NCBI GenBank assembly: GCA_964454015.1
Contig: CAYVQF010000002.1
Coordinates: 1 to 64,000, forward strand
DNA from: CAYVQF01 sp964454015
GTDB taxonomy: Bacteria > Myxococcota_A > Bradymonadia > UBA4248
DNA: 64,000 nucleotides
Direction: 5' to 3'
Under the pieces are notes generated by a model. That model was not told the DNA's origin, did not search any database, and saw only the letters and a list, made by a program, of their open reading frames with translations. Below are positions 47,601-56,878 of this stretch, one piece after another; position 1 is the stretch's first letter; each line of letters begins with the position of its first letter. The translations under genes were made by a program, and so were the position numbers.

Positions 47601-48341
47601 AGCGCGGACCGGCGTAGGCATGGAGTGGACTTGGTGGCGCAGAAGCTCTGTGCCTCTGGCGCCCGGGAACATGCGACGCCCGGTAGCGAGCTGGTAGGCC
47701 AGGCACCCCAAGGAGTAGAGATCGGTCCAGGGTCCCTGATCGCGGACCTGATCGAGGATCTGCTCTGGCGCCATGTACTGCGGGGTGCCCGACACCAGTC
47801 CGCCCGATTCGTCGGCGATGCCCAGGGCCCGGGCGATGCCAAAGTCAGTGAGCTTGAGCCCGGGCCTCCCGTCGGCGCTGGAGGCGACCAGGATATTGCC
47901 CGGCTTGATGTCGCGGTGGACCACGCCGCGGGCGTGGGCGTGGGCCAGGGCGTCGAGGAGCTCCAAGAGGAGGGCCCTGATGCGGGGCCAGGGTTGTGGG
48001 GTCTTGGGGCGGGGCAGGGTGCCGCCGGTGGCCAGCTCCATGGCCAGGTAAGGTGAGCCGGCGACAATGCGGCCCTGGGCTTGGCGCTCGGCCTCTGGCG
48101 TGACCTGGCCGTAATCCAAGACCAGGACGATCCCTGGGTGGTGCAAGCGGGCGACGGCGCGGACTTCATTGTGGAAGGCCTGGCGGGTCTTTTCGTCACG
48201 GGCATGCTGGGCCGTGACCACTTTGACGGCGACTGGGACCTGCTGCTTGACGTGTACCCCTCGCCATACCTCTCCCATGGCGCCTTTGCCAATAGGCGCG
48301 GTCAGCTCAAAGGGGCCCAGAAAGAAGGATGGCTCCGGCAT
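44646..48341 (-). CDS. Ser/Thr protein kinase fused to ATPase and TPR repeats
   Basis: Cytoplasmic regulator of about 1231 residues. Residues 1-275 are a Hanks-type kinase: GKGAMGEV (18-25), Lys40, HRDIKPGN, DFG and APEQ. Residues about 435-750 form a MalT/STAND-like NTPase with P-loop GAPGYGKSR near 465 and Walker B ILWLDDAQWA. Residues about 800-1231 are TPR-like repeats (ALRELGLLRFDQGETQAAL and many more). No membrane segment or DNA-binding domain is present. This layout is common in Myxococcota. The ATG at 48341 is preferred over GTG at 48356. It is divergent from mutM; targets unknown. Confidence 0.92.
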   Translation of the reverse strand: MPEPSFFLGPFELTAPIGKGAMGEVWRGVHVKQQVPVAVKVVTAQHARDEKTRQAFHNEVRAVARLHHPGIVLVLDYGQVTPEAERQAQGRIVAGSPYLAMELATGGTLPRPKTPQPWPRIRALLLELLDALAHAHARGVVHRDIKPGNILVASSADGRPGLKLTDFGIARALGIADESGGLVSGTPQYMAPEQILDQVRDQGPWTDLYSLGCLAYQLATGRRMFPGARGTELLRHQVHSMPTPVRALHLPEGFQDWLSRMLAKKPSDRFQLAADAAWGLACLGQPKRESPVLSQLDTNTEGHDDDGLEESADSSALSLQSEIVNALAFRTAAVLGHFDLSSELFNDNFGDTLRMEAAEVVRSIDQSDEPRSELGTLAEIFRSTRATRNPEDRICHCPPCPQSWRRSESLGTLGRLMGAGLGLWGLRSIPLINRDGERDLIWQNLLAVKEQASARFILLQGAPGYGKSRLVQWMCQRAYELGAARFVHATHSPIPGQADGLGAMIAAEVGALGVSRAEALERAQDFIESHPLARQHEEDALALVEVMVGPEPSPDAPRLHFASLAERYQVISTFFRRLCQDRPCILWLDDAQWAADSLACIDHILAQQSHTPIPLLVLATVRDDELDNRRIEARAVNDIRQQPCALSLQIGPLAPEDHRTLVEHLLGLEGALTDQVAERTSGNPLFAIQLVGDWVQRGILTVGEHGFVLKPGASSHLPDDIHQLWIARLEQLFANQPFETIWTTLEIAAVLGRDFHPAEWEIACGMQGLAFSHGTIETMLAHRLFEPNAVWLSFTHGMLRECLERTASDAKRLRHHHLACARMLEHCYPGQPSHIAERRGEHLVQAGEVSAALEPLLVGANARVKLGDYPAAHALFERREAAMAAVISPDRADPRWGLGWVRRARAFILQGRLSDAESLIVRALEQGEHHRFTLVSALALRELGLLRFDQGETQAALEAYQQSLPHFGQVDAKLDEAESFLGMGKAYYFRHELEAAERCLRTAIDLQQRYEDSYGLGKSLKILANVYQRRGAHDDAVSYLEQALGTFQQQGYRWDVAACLNDLGESWRAHGRLEEAEWYYRASADGYLALNSTDVATPRFNLSLLLIARERFAEAKTVLEEERIRLEPLGKSMDIIWIYAGLLPCCAATYDWPAFQTYLNLLQQKLRESGVVEPDIPHCAERAGRIAAEIGATSHAYSAFLIAAQQYQALEQPEALNRVQQWMQAIDQHHL

Positions 48342-48515
48342 GGGGCGTCCAAACACTGGCAGCGAAGAGAGGCGGGGAAATGCGCCGGCCGCGAGTCAGC
48401 TCCAGCGCCGCAAGCTAATTCGCATCACTCCCCAAAGACTACCCATTTGGGGCGCCAATGGCTACTGTTGCGCTGGGCGTCATTTGCACCGAGGGGTGCC
48501 GTGGAGGGAGGGAAA

Positions 48516-49334
48516 ATGCCGGAACTTCCTGAGGTTGAGTCGGTGAGGCGCGGCCTGGCGGCCTGGCTCCCGGGGCGGGTGGTGGCGGGGATGTGGCGCT
48601 CCCCCTTGCGGTTGCGCCGAGAGATCGACTTGCGCCAGGCACAGGCGTGCTTGCTCGGTTTGCCCTTTGGGGTGCCCGAGCGTTTTGGCAAAATCCTGTT
48701 GTTGCCTGCTAGCCAAGGTGGGGCTCGGCTGCGTCTGCACCTCGGGATGAGCGGACGGGTGCATACGTGCCCAGAGAGCGAGCCCCTGGCGTCGCACACC
48801 CACTTTCGTCTGCGTTTCTCCGATGGCCATGAGCTGCGCTACATCGACGCTCGGCGTTTTGGTTTCGTGGACTTCCTCGCCCCGGGCACGCCTGATTTGC
48901 TGGGCGCTGCCTTGGGTTTGGATCCTCTCGACCCCGGTTTTGCCGAGGGCTTGCTGACCCTGTGCGCGGGCAAGGGTCGGCCCATCAAGGTGCTGCTCAT
49001 GGCCCAGGAGGCGGTGGCTGGCTTGGGCAACATCTACGCGACGGAGGCCTTGTGGCGTGCCGGCGTCAGCCCTTGGCGTTCGGCTTCTTCTCTGGATCCA
49101 CGTGAGGTGATCACCTTGGCCAGGGAGATTCAAGGGGTTCTCAGCGAAGCGCTGCGATGGTGTGGGACGACGCTGCGTGACTACCGTCAAGCCGATGGGC
49201 AGGTGGGGGGCTACTTCTCGGAGCTGCAGGTCTATGGTCGTCACGGCGAGCCTTGCCGACGCTGCTCGGCGGCGCTGGAGAAGGCTCCCGTGGGTGGTCG
49301 GACGACGACCTGGTGTGGTCAGTGCCAGCGCTGA
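48516..49334 (+). CDS. mutM: Formamidopyrimidine-DNA glycosylase
   Basis: Removes oxidised purines such as 8-oxoguanine and cuts the strand. About 272 residues start with the catalytic MPELPEVESV (Pro1 after Met removal, Glu2). The H2TH region reads GRPIKVLLMAQEAVAGLGNIYATEALWRAG, split here by family landmarks, and the zinc finger is CRRC...CGQC at the C-terminus. ALGLDPLDPGF and YIDARRFGF are also typical. GGAGGGAAA precedes ATG 48516; the frame is open further left over the kinase promoter but is not coding. A family relative Nei is excluded by the ELPEVE start and the LLMAQ(E) loop. Confidence 0.95.
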   Translation: MPELPEVESVRRGLAAWLPGRVVAGMWRSPLRLRREIDLRQAQACLLGLPFGVPERFGKILLLPASQGGARLRLHLGMSGRVHTCPESEPLASHTHFRLRFSDGHELRYIDARRFGFVDFLAPGTPDLLGAALGLDPLDPGFAEGLLTLCAGKGRPIKVLLMAQEAVAGLGNIYATEALWRAGVSPWRSASSLDPREVITLAREIQGVLSEALRWCGTTLRDYRQADGQVGGYFSELQVYGRHGEPCRRCSAALEKAPVGGRTTTWCGQCQR

Positions 49335-49369
49335 GCAGCGCGCGGGGTGGGGCGACTTCGAGGCGGGGA

Positions 49370-49398
49370 TTGACGCCTGGCCATGGCCGCCCTATAAG
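49370..49398 (+). promoter_or_regulatory. Strong sigma-70-like promoter after mutM
   Basis: TTGACG (49370-49375), exactly 17 bases, TATAAG (49393-49398). A start near 49405 would leave about 268 bases before the ATG at 49673. Confidence 0.65.
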
Positions 49399-49404
49399 CG
49401 ATGC

Positions 49405-49672
49405 AGCTTGGGTTCAGTGCTGCCTCATCGCCTGCTGGAGTGGGTGCGGTCGACCTTTTTCGATGGCGCGAACGTGCCTGCGCGAGTGAGGAATGAATAA
49501 AGCGCAAAGCATGACTTCTAACGGGCCGGTCTGCGGTTCTGAGGAGCAAGACACTCAGGAGAGTGCAGTGTCGCGACGGCGTTACGGCTGCTGATGTCGT
49601 GCGTTGCCGCTGTTTGGGTTGTCCCATTTTCCCGGGGGTCGGTGGCCCCCACAAGCGAAGGAGCGAAACACA
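49405..49672 (+). other. Long untranslated leader with a hairpin before the secreted-protein gene
   Basis: No open frame of coding character was found here. A hairpin GGGGGTC / GGCCCCC (49634-49650) stands eight bases before the AAGGAG site at about 49658. No T-run follows, so it is not an ordinary terminator. No known riboswitch was recognised. It could act on translation, or the stretch could hold a small RNA. Confidence 0.4.
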
Positions 49673-50623
49673 ATGTCATTGAATCGCAAAAAAGTTTTGG
49701 TCTTGGTTGCTGCCCTGCTGGTGCTCCCGCTCTTCGCGGCGCAAGCAACGGCAGATGATGGCCAAGGCGCCCTCAGTCTCATCCCCAAAGACACCATGGC
49801 GGTGGTGAGCATCAACATGACCTCACTGCAGAAGACGGGCATCTACAAAGAGCTGTTGGGCATGGCTCTGAGCGACGCCGAGGTCAAAGGAAACCTGGAG
49901 AAACTCAAGAAGACCACGGGCTTCGATTTTGAGAAGGACGTGGCGTCCATCGTCATCGCCGTACCGCCGGATGTGGAGAAGAGCGAGAACTTCCTCATGA
50001 TCGCCAAGGGCAAGGTGGATCAGAAGAAGCTCATCGCCTTCGCCAAGGCGGAGCAGAGCGACGTCAAAGAGTCCAAACATCAAGACGTGACCTACTACCT
50101 CTTCGACGGTGAGGCGGCTTTTGCGGTGCTCGGTGACTACATCCTCCTCGGCACGGACGCGGCCGTCAAAGGGGCTATCGACGTGCACAAGAGCAAGCGG
50201 GAAGGCGTGAGCAAGAACGCCTCTCTGACGGCGATGGTCAAGAGCGTCGACAAGAAGGGCAACCTGTGGATGGTGATCAACCTGCCCGATTCGATTCGCA
50301 AAGACCTGCGCGCTTCTGACCCCATGGCGGGCGATATCAGCGCTGCCTATGCCTCCTTGGATTTCGGTTCTGGGATGGCGCTGGCCTTGGTCTTGGTGAC
50401 GGGTAAGGCGGAGTCGGCCTCGGGCATGGCCGCCATGGCTGAGATGGCCCTTGGCGAAGTCGCCGGTGACCCCAGCCTCAAGGCGATGGGCTTGGATGGC
50501 GTGATGAAGAACCTCAAGATCAGCGCCGCTGGCAAAGAGCTCAAGGTCGACCTCAAGCTCTCGCCCAAGGAGTTCGAGACGGTCAAGGCCCTGGTGCAAG
50601 GCATGGCCGGCTCCATGTTCTAA
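49673..50623 (+). CDS. Secreted protein of unknown function
   Basis: Protein of about 316 residues with a signal peptide (KKVLVLVAALLVLPLFAAQA, cut near 26). The mature part is alpha/beta, rich in Lys and Asp, with repeated patterns such as DTMAVVSINMTSLQKTGIYKEL and GNLWMVINLPDSIRKDL. It recalls DUF3352-like proteins, in which each half carries a similar sheet, but the match is weak. No Cys and no catalytic motif are present. AAGGAG lies nine bases before the ATG. It has a good promoter and long leader of its own, so it may be well expressed. It lacks a lipobox. Confidence 0.82.
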   Translation: MSLNRKKVLVLVAALLVLPLFAAQATADDGQGALSLIPKDTMAVVSINMTSLQKTGIYKELLGMALSDAEVKGNLEKLKKTTGFDFEKDVASIVIAVPPDVEKSENFLMIAKGKVDQKKLIAFAKAEQSDVKESKHQDVTYYLFDGEAAFAVLGDYILLGTDAAVKGAIDVHKSKREGVSKNASLTAMVKSVDKKGNLWMVINLPDSIRKDLRASDPMAGDISAAYASLDFGSGMALALVLVTGKAESASGMAAMAEMALGEVAGDPSLKAMGLDGVMKNLKISAAGKELKVDLKLSPKEFETVKALVQGMAGSMF

Positions 50624-50636
50624 GCGCCGCTAGCCG

Positions 50637-51422
50637 TCAGGGCCGCGCGCCCAGGGGCGTGATGCTCTGACCGTGACGCAGGGTCACCCAGATCCGGAAG
50701 GGTTCAGGTGGCCCTTCTTCTTTTGCTGGGATCCACCACCATCGCTGCGGACACAGATCCAAGTCTCCGGCAGCCGCGAGGAGCTGGGCCAGCCGCTGGG
50801 CGTCATAGACCAGGGCGATCTGCCCCGTCGGCGCGAGCAAGCGCTTGGCCGCGGTGAGGAAGTCGCCCAGATCACCGTGGTGGGCGTGGGTGGAGTGGCG
50901 CACTTCTGGGTGGGCGCTGGGGCGGCCCCAGGTGGCGGGAAAGAAGGGAGGATTGAGCACGACCAGATCCGCCGGTCCGGCCAGGCATGCGTCGAGGCGC
51001 TCCAGTGAGTGGGGGTCGCGGAGGTCGCCCTCGAGGAGGGCGCGCGCATCGTGGCCGTGGGCCTGGAAGGTGCGGCGGGCTCGGTCGGCCTGCGCGGGTT
51101 GTACTTCGAGGCCCGCCCAGTGCTGTGGGTCAAGAAAGGCGATGGCCATGAGTAGAAGGGAGCCCGTGCCATAGCCAAGCTCACAGACCCGGCCCCCGCG
51201 CGGCTGTTCGCGCAACACATGGGCCAGGGCTAGGTTCTCCGGTCTGAAGCGATAGCCGCGGCGGGCTTCGATGATGCCGGCTTCGAGGGCTTCTGGCCAA
51301 GAGAAAGGCCACCAGCGCCCTTGAAGCAAGAGGCGCGGCGACAGTGGCGAGATCACCTCGTCGGGGCGGCGTTGCGCGCCGAGCTGGGCGCGCACGAGGG
51401 CGAGCGCTTGCGGGGTGCTCAC
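50637..51422 (-). CDS. N6-adenine methyltransferase, TrmN6-like
   Basis: SAM-dependent methyltransferase of about 261 residues. Motif I is ELGYGTGSLLL and the catalytic NPPFF (VVLNPPFFPATWG) is the (N/D)PP(Y/F) motif of N6-adenine or N5-glutamine methyltransferases. The opening RLLLQGRWWPFSWPEALE differs from E. coli TrmN6 (YfiC) but the RYGYRFRPENLALA-like stretch RRGYRFRPENLALAHVL fits that group. The start is GTG at 51422, overlapping the deaminase stop as GTGA. Probable target is A37 of a tRNA; not certain. Confidence 0.85.
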   Translation of the reverse strand: MSTPQALALVRAQLGAQRRPDEVISPLSPRLLLQGRWWPFSWPEALEAGIIEARRGYRFRPENLALAHVLREQPRGGRVCELGYGTGSLLLMAIAFLDPQHWAGLEVQPAQADRARRTFQAHGHDARALLEGDLRDPHSLERLDACLAGPADLVVLNPPFFPATWGRPSAHPEVRHSTHAHHGDLGDFLTAAKRLLAPTGQIALVYDAQRLAQLLAAAGDLDLCPQRWWWIPAKEEGPPEPFRIWVTLRHGQSITPLGARP

Positions 51423-51850
51423 GGCGGCGCCGGGGTGAGGAGAACCAGAGCGATGCCCCGTGCCTGGGCCACCTCCTGCACCCGTGGATCTGGTCGATAT
51501 GCCTCGCGGTAGACGACGCGGACGACCCCTGCTTGGACCAAGAGTTTGAAGCATAGCCAGCAGGGCAAGTGGGTGACGTAGCAGGTGCTGCCTTGGGTGG
51601 CGTGGCCGCGCCGCGCCGCCATGCACAAGGCGTTCATCTCAGCGTGGACCGTGGCGACACAGTGGCCGTCCTGAAGGTCATGCCCCACGTCGTCACAGTG
51701 AGGCATCCCCGAGACGGAGCCGTTGTAGCCCGTGGCGATGACATCGCGGTCATGCACGAGGACGCAGCCGACATGAAGGCGGTCACAAGTGGCCCGCGTT
51801 GAGGCATGTTGGGCCAAGGTCATGAAATAGTGATCCCAGGTCTGGCGCAT
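51419..51850 (-). CDS. dCMP deaminase (ComEB-like)
   Basis: Zinc-dependent deaminase of about 143 residues that converts dCMP to dUMP for thymidylate synthesis. The zinc and proton shuttle site is HAEMNAL with the pair PCWLC (LPCWLCFKLLVQAG). GYNGSVSGMPHCDD is the usual substrate loop of dCMP deaminases and includes the extra Cys/His seen in that group. The ATG at 51850 gives a normal N-terminus (RQTWDHYFMTLAQHAS); a GTG six codons earlier is possible. It is coupled to the methyltransferase gene by a GTGA overlap. Confidence 0.92.
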   Translation of the reverse strand: MRQTWDHYFMTLAQHASTRATCDRLHVGCVLVHDRDVIATGYNGSVSGMPHCDDVGHDLQDGHCVATVHAEMNALCMAARRGHATQGSTCYVTHLPCWLCFKLLVQAGVVRVVYREAYRPDPRVQEVAQARGIALVLLTPAPP

Positions 51851-51927
51851 GGCGTCTCGTGTCTGCACCCTCGTTATGGTCGCGCTGGGGGCGGCGCGGT
51901 GCCGCGCGTGGCGGTCTGGCGGATGGG

Positions 51928-53184
51928 TTACGGTTTTGACGAATCGATGGCAAGGGAGGGCGAGAAGGTGCGGACGATTTCCGCGAGTTGTCCCTCGGCT
52001 TGGGCATGGGAGGTGACGTCGCCCCAGAATTCGACGACGTAGGCGCTGTTGCCCGAGAGGGTCATATAGACGTCGCCGATTTCGGCTTGGCCGAGATAGG
52101 GGGCGCGGATGAGGCGGAGATGGAGGACGCTCCCATCGGGGGCGCGGTTGATGGTCTGGTCGCGCAGGTCGTCGATGGCTCCGAGGAACGCCGTCTGCAG
52201 GGCTTCGAGGGTGAGGCCCGGCTCAACGTCGAGGCTCCAGATGGTGAGGCGATCACTGCGCCACTGGTGGTTGGCGCCGATGGCGGGAGGGGCCTGAATC
52301 TCCAGCGACCCTCCACGGTCGTTGTCGACCTCGGCGATGAGCTGCCAGGAGAGGGGCAGGCCAACGGCGAAACCCAGGGACTCGTGCTCGATGCGCCAGG
52401 TGCTTCCTTTGGCGCGGTAAGTGACGAGAGATGCGCCTTCAAAGGCGATGCGCATGGGCTCGGTGGTGGCGTGGCCAGTGGCGGTCGCGAGGTAGGCCAA
52501 GAGACGGCGGGCGTTGACGTCGGAAGGGTGGGCCGCGAGGTAGGTGTCGAGGAGCACTTTGGCCTCGTCCACCTGTCCGCTTTGTTGTAAGGCGAGGGCG
52601 AGGTGGTAGTCGAGGTCCTGGGGCAAGCCCTCGCCGAGTGCTTTGGCCTGGCGCAGGCTTTGGGCTGCGTCGGCGTATGCCGAAGTGCGCAACATGACCT
52701 TGCCGCGATGATAGAGGGGGGCGGCGCGTTGCGGGTCGAGGTCTGCCGCTTCTGAGAGCACCTGGATGGCCAAGCGATCGGCGGCTGGGCGGCCCATGAG
52801 GCCACTGGCGGCCAAGACTCGGCCCATGGCGAGGTGGTGGAAGTAGCGATCGCTTTCGGAGACAGGGTGGGTGACGAGATCGGCCAAGAGGCGATCGACG
52901 CGGAAGAGCAGGATCTGGCGTTCGGCCTCGTCTTCGGGAGGTTGGGTGAGGATGTCTTCGATGCTCTCGATGTCGTCGATGATGGCGCCGAGATCGGGAT
53001 GGGAGGGGGATCTTTGCGGGGCCCCGACGGGTGGGATGCTCAGGCTGAGGTCGTCTCGCGGGGCGGCGCTCGCGCAGGCCGGCGCGGTCATCAGAACGAG
53101 CACCAGGAGGCAGGTGCGGGCGCGTCCAGGCGCGCGCAAGGTGCCAAGGTACCGACGGAGGGAAGAGGTGTGAGAAGACAGCAT
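51928..53184 (-). CDS. Exported TPR-like protein
   Basis: Protein of 418 residues with an N-terminal signal (TCLLVLVLMTAPACASAA). The Cys at the cut site could carry lipid, but Pro at -2 is unusual for a lipobox. Residues about 90-245 are helical repeats of TPR type (LDPQRAAPLYHRGKVMLRTSAYADAAQSL, LALALQQSGQVDEAKVLLDTYL). The C-terminal 150 residues form strands (WRIEHESLGFAVGLPLSWQLI, AYVVEFWGDVTS) and were not recognised; they resemble the PsbP/DUF1795-like fold in pattern. The gene is leftward, 77 bases before the deaminase. Function unknown. Confidence 0.78.
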   Translation of the reverse strand: MLSSHTSSLRRYLGTLRAPGRARTCLLVLVLMTAPACASAAPRDDLSLSIPPVGAPQRSPSHPDLGAIIDDIESIEDILTQPPEDEAERQILLFRVDRLLADLVTHPVSESDRYFHHLAMGRVLAASGLMGRPAADRLAIQVLSEAADLDPQRAAPLYHRGKVMLRTSAYADAAQSLRQAKALGEGLPQDLDYHLALALQQSGQVDEAKVLLDTYLAAHPSDVNARRLLAYLATATGHATTEPMRIAFEGASLVTYRAKGSTWRIEHESLGFAVGLPLSWQLIAEVDNDRGGSLEIQAPPAIGANHQWRSDRLTIWSLDVEPGLTLEALQTAFLGAIDDLRDQTINRAPDGSVLHLRLIRAPYLGQAEIGDVYMTLSGNSAYVVEFWGDVTSHAQAEGQLAEIVRTFSPSLAIDSSKP

Positions 53185-53326
53185 GACGGTTCCGAGGTCG
53201 GAGCACGGCGCGACACCGTGCGTTGCGGTGATCCACTGTGCATCACCGTAGGCGTCTGGTCACGGGGTGCAAATTTTCGAGGTTATCTTGGGCCGTTGGG
53301 CGCTTGGGGGTGGCTTTGGTGTGACA

Positions 53327-53355
53327 TTGCCAAGGGTGCGCGGGCGGGCTAAGCT
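53327..53355 (+). promoter_or_regulatory. Candidate promoter for the small Cys-containing lipoprotein
   Basis: TTGCCA (53327-53332), 17 bases, TAAGCT (53350-53355), 60 bases before the ATG at 53415. The -10 is weak. Confidence 0.4.
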
Positions 53356-53414
53356 AACCGGGCCGCGCTTAGCGGCCGTGCGAGAGGGTGACTCCGAGAC
53401 GACGGGTAAAGGAT

Positions 53415-54170
53415 ATGCAAGGATATCGTGCGTTGTGGGTGGGGGCGATGGGCGTGGTATTGAGCCTGGCGGGCTGCCTGCAAGCAGAGCTGGATCAGGC
53501 GGATGGCCCAGTATATTACCGCTGTGACGATGAGGTAGGACGTCAATGCGGTGACGGTTTCGCCTGCGCTGATGACCTGATCGCGATTCAAGTGGCGGGT
53601 CAATGGGTCGAGAGTGGTCTTTGTCTTCCCATAGAACAGTCGAGTTGTAATCAGCAGTTTTTGCAACGGCGGGCCGTGGATGGGGTGGAGAATCTCTGTC
53701 TCTTGCCGTTGCACTGTCCAGCCGAGGGTGGATTCATTGCGCCAGGGGACCGGATGGTGTGTCCCTTGGGCTTTCGCAGGAGTGGCGATGAGGCGGATGC
53801 GCCGTGCCTTTGGGATGACTGCAACATGACGCGTTATGGCACGGAGCAAGCCAACCTCGAAGGCTTTGGCGCGCTGGGTAATCTGAGCTGTGTCGAGCCC
53901 ATCGCCGGTCCTTCGCCTTTTGATGGGTTGGAGGCTGCGCGCGTGTATTGTGTGCGCAAGACCATCGCGGGCTTTTCCGGTTGCCCGGCGGGTTGGCAGG
54001 AGCGCCAAGCGCCAGAGGCCTGTCGCGCCGGCACGGGCACGCGCTACTGTAGCCATGTCGTGGCTTATGCTGGGGAACCTGGCACCCTGACGACGCAGCA
54101 GATGTCTTCAGGCGTGTTGCCGTTGGTGGTGCCGCCGGGCTCGGCCCAATCGTGCCGCCCTTTGCCGTGA
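53415..54170 (+). CDS. Cys-containing lipoprotein of unknown function
   Basis: About 251 residues with lipobox LAGC (GVVLSLAGCLQAEL). The mature protein contains around 16 Cys in loose pairs (CGDGFACADDL, CPLGFRRSG, GCPAGWQER) with little repeat regularity. No family was recognised. ATG 53415 has AAAGGA very close; GTG at 53388 is an alternative that also leaves a signal peptide. It is 95 bases before the O-antigen-ligase-like gene in the same direction; a link is possible. It would be a substrate for periplasmic disulfide enzymes. Confidence 0.72.
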   Translation: MQGYRALWVGAMGVVLSLAGCLQAELDQADGPVYYRCDDEVGRQCGDGFACADDLIAIQVAGQWVESGLCLPIEQSSCNQQFLQRRAVDGVENLCLLPLHCPAEGGFIAPGDRMVCPLGFRRSGDEADAPCLWDDCNMTRYGTEQANLEGFGALGNLSCVEPIAGPSPFDGLEAARVYCVRKTIAGFSGCPAGWQERQAPEACRAGTGTRYCSHVVAYAGEPGTLTTQQMSSGVLPLVVPPGSAQSCRPLP

Positions 54171-54264
54171 GGGCACAGAGCGGTGTTCGTGAATTCAGAG
54201 CAGGCTGGTCCTGCTCACTTATTGGCCGGGGTTGGCAGGATTGCGCCGCGGTGAGGGGTGGTCA

Positions 54265-56640
<2,376 letters not shown>

Positions 56641-56801
56641 GCGCAGGTGGGTTGTGACGGTAGGCGTTTCGCCTTGGCCCACGGCCCTGGCGCACGCCTC
56701 GGCGGAGGTGGAAGCCGAGGATCGGGCCCACGGAGGCGATGCAGACGCGACAGCGGTGGCGCTGGGCAAGGTGTGTTCCTCTCCATGACATAGGGGTGCG
56801 T

Positions 56802-56830
56802 TTGCGGTGACACGCGGGCTTCGCTATGCT
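56802..56830 (+). promoter_or_regulatory. Candidate promoter for the Stig1-like protein
   Basis: TTGCGG (56802-56807), 17 bases, TATGCT (56825-56830). Start near 56837, about 42 bases before the ATG at 56879. Confidence 0.5.
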
Positions 56831-56878
56831 GGATGGCGTTCATGCGGGTGCGGGTCGAGTGACGGCAGGAGGTGGGTG

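Noticed and set aside
48081..48515. N-terminal extension of MutM
   Set aside because: MutM must begin with Met-Pro-Glu because Pro is the catalytic residue after Met removal; the extension overlaps the kinase gene.
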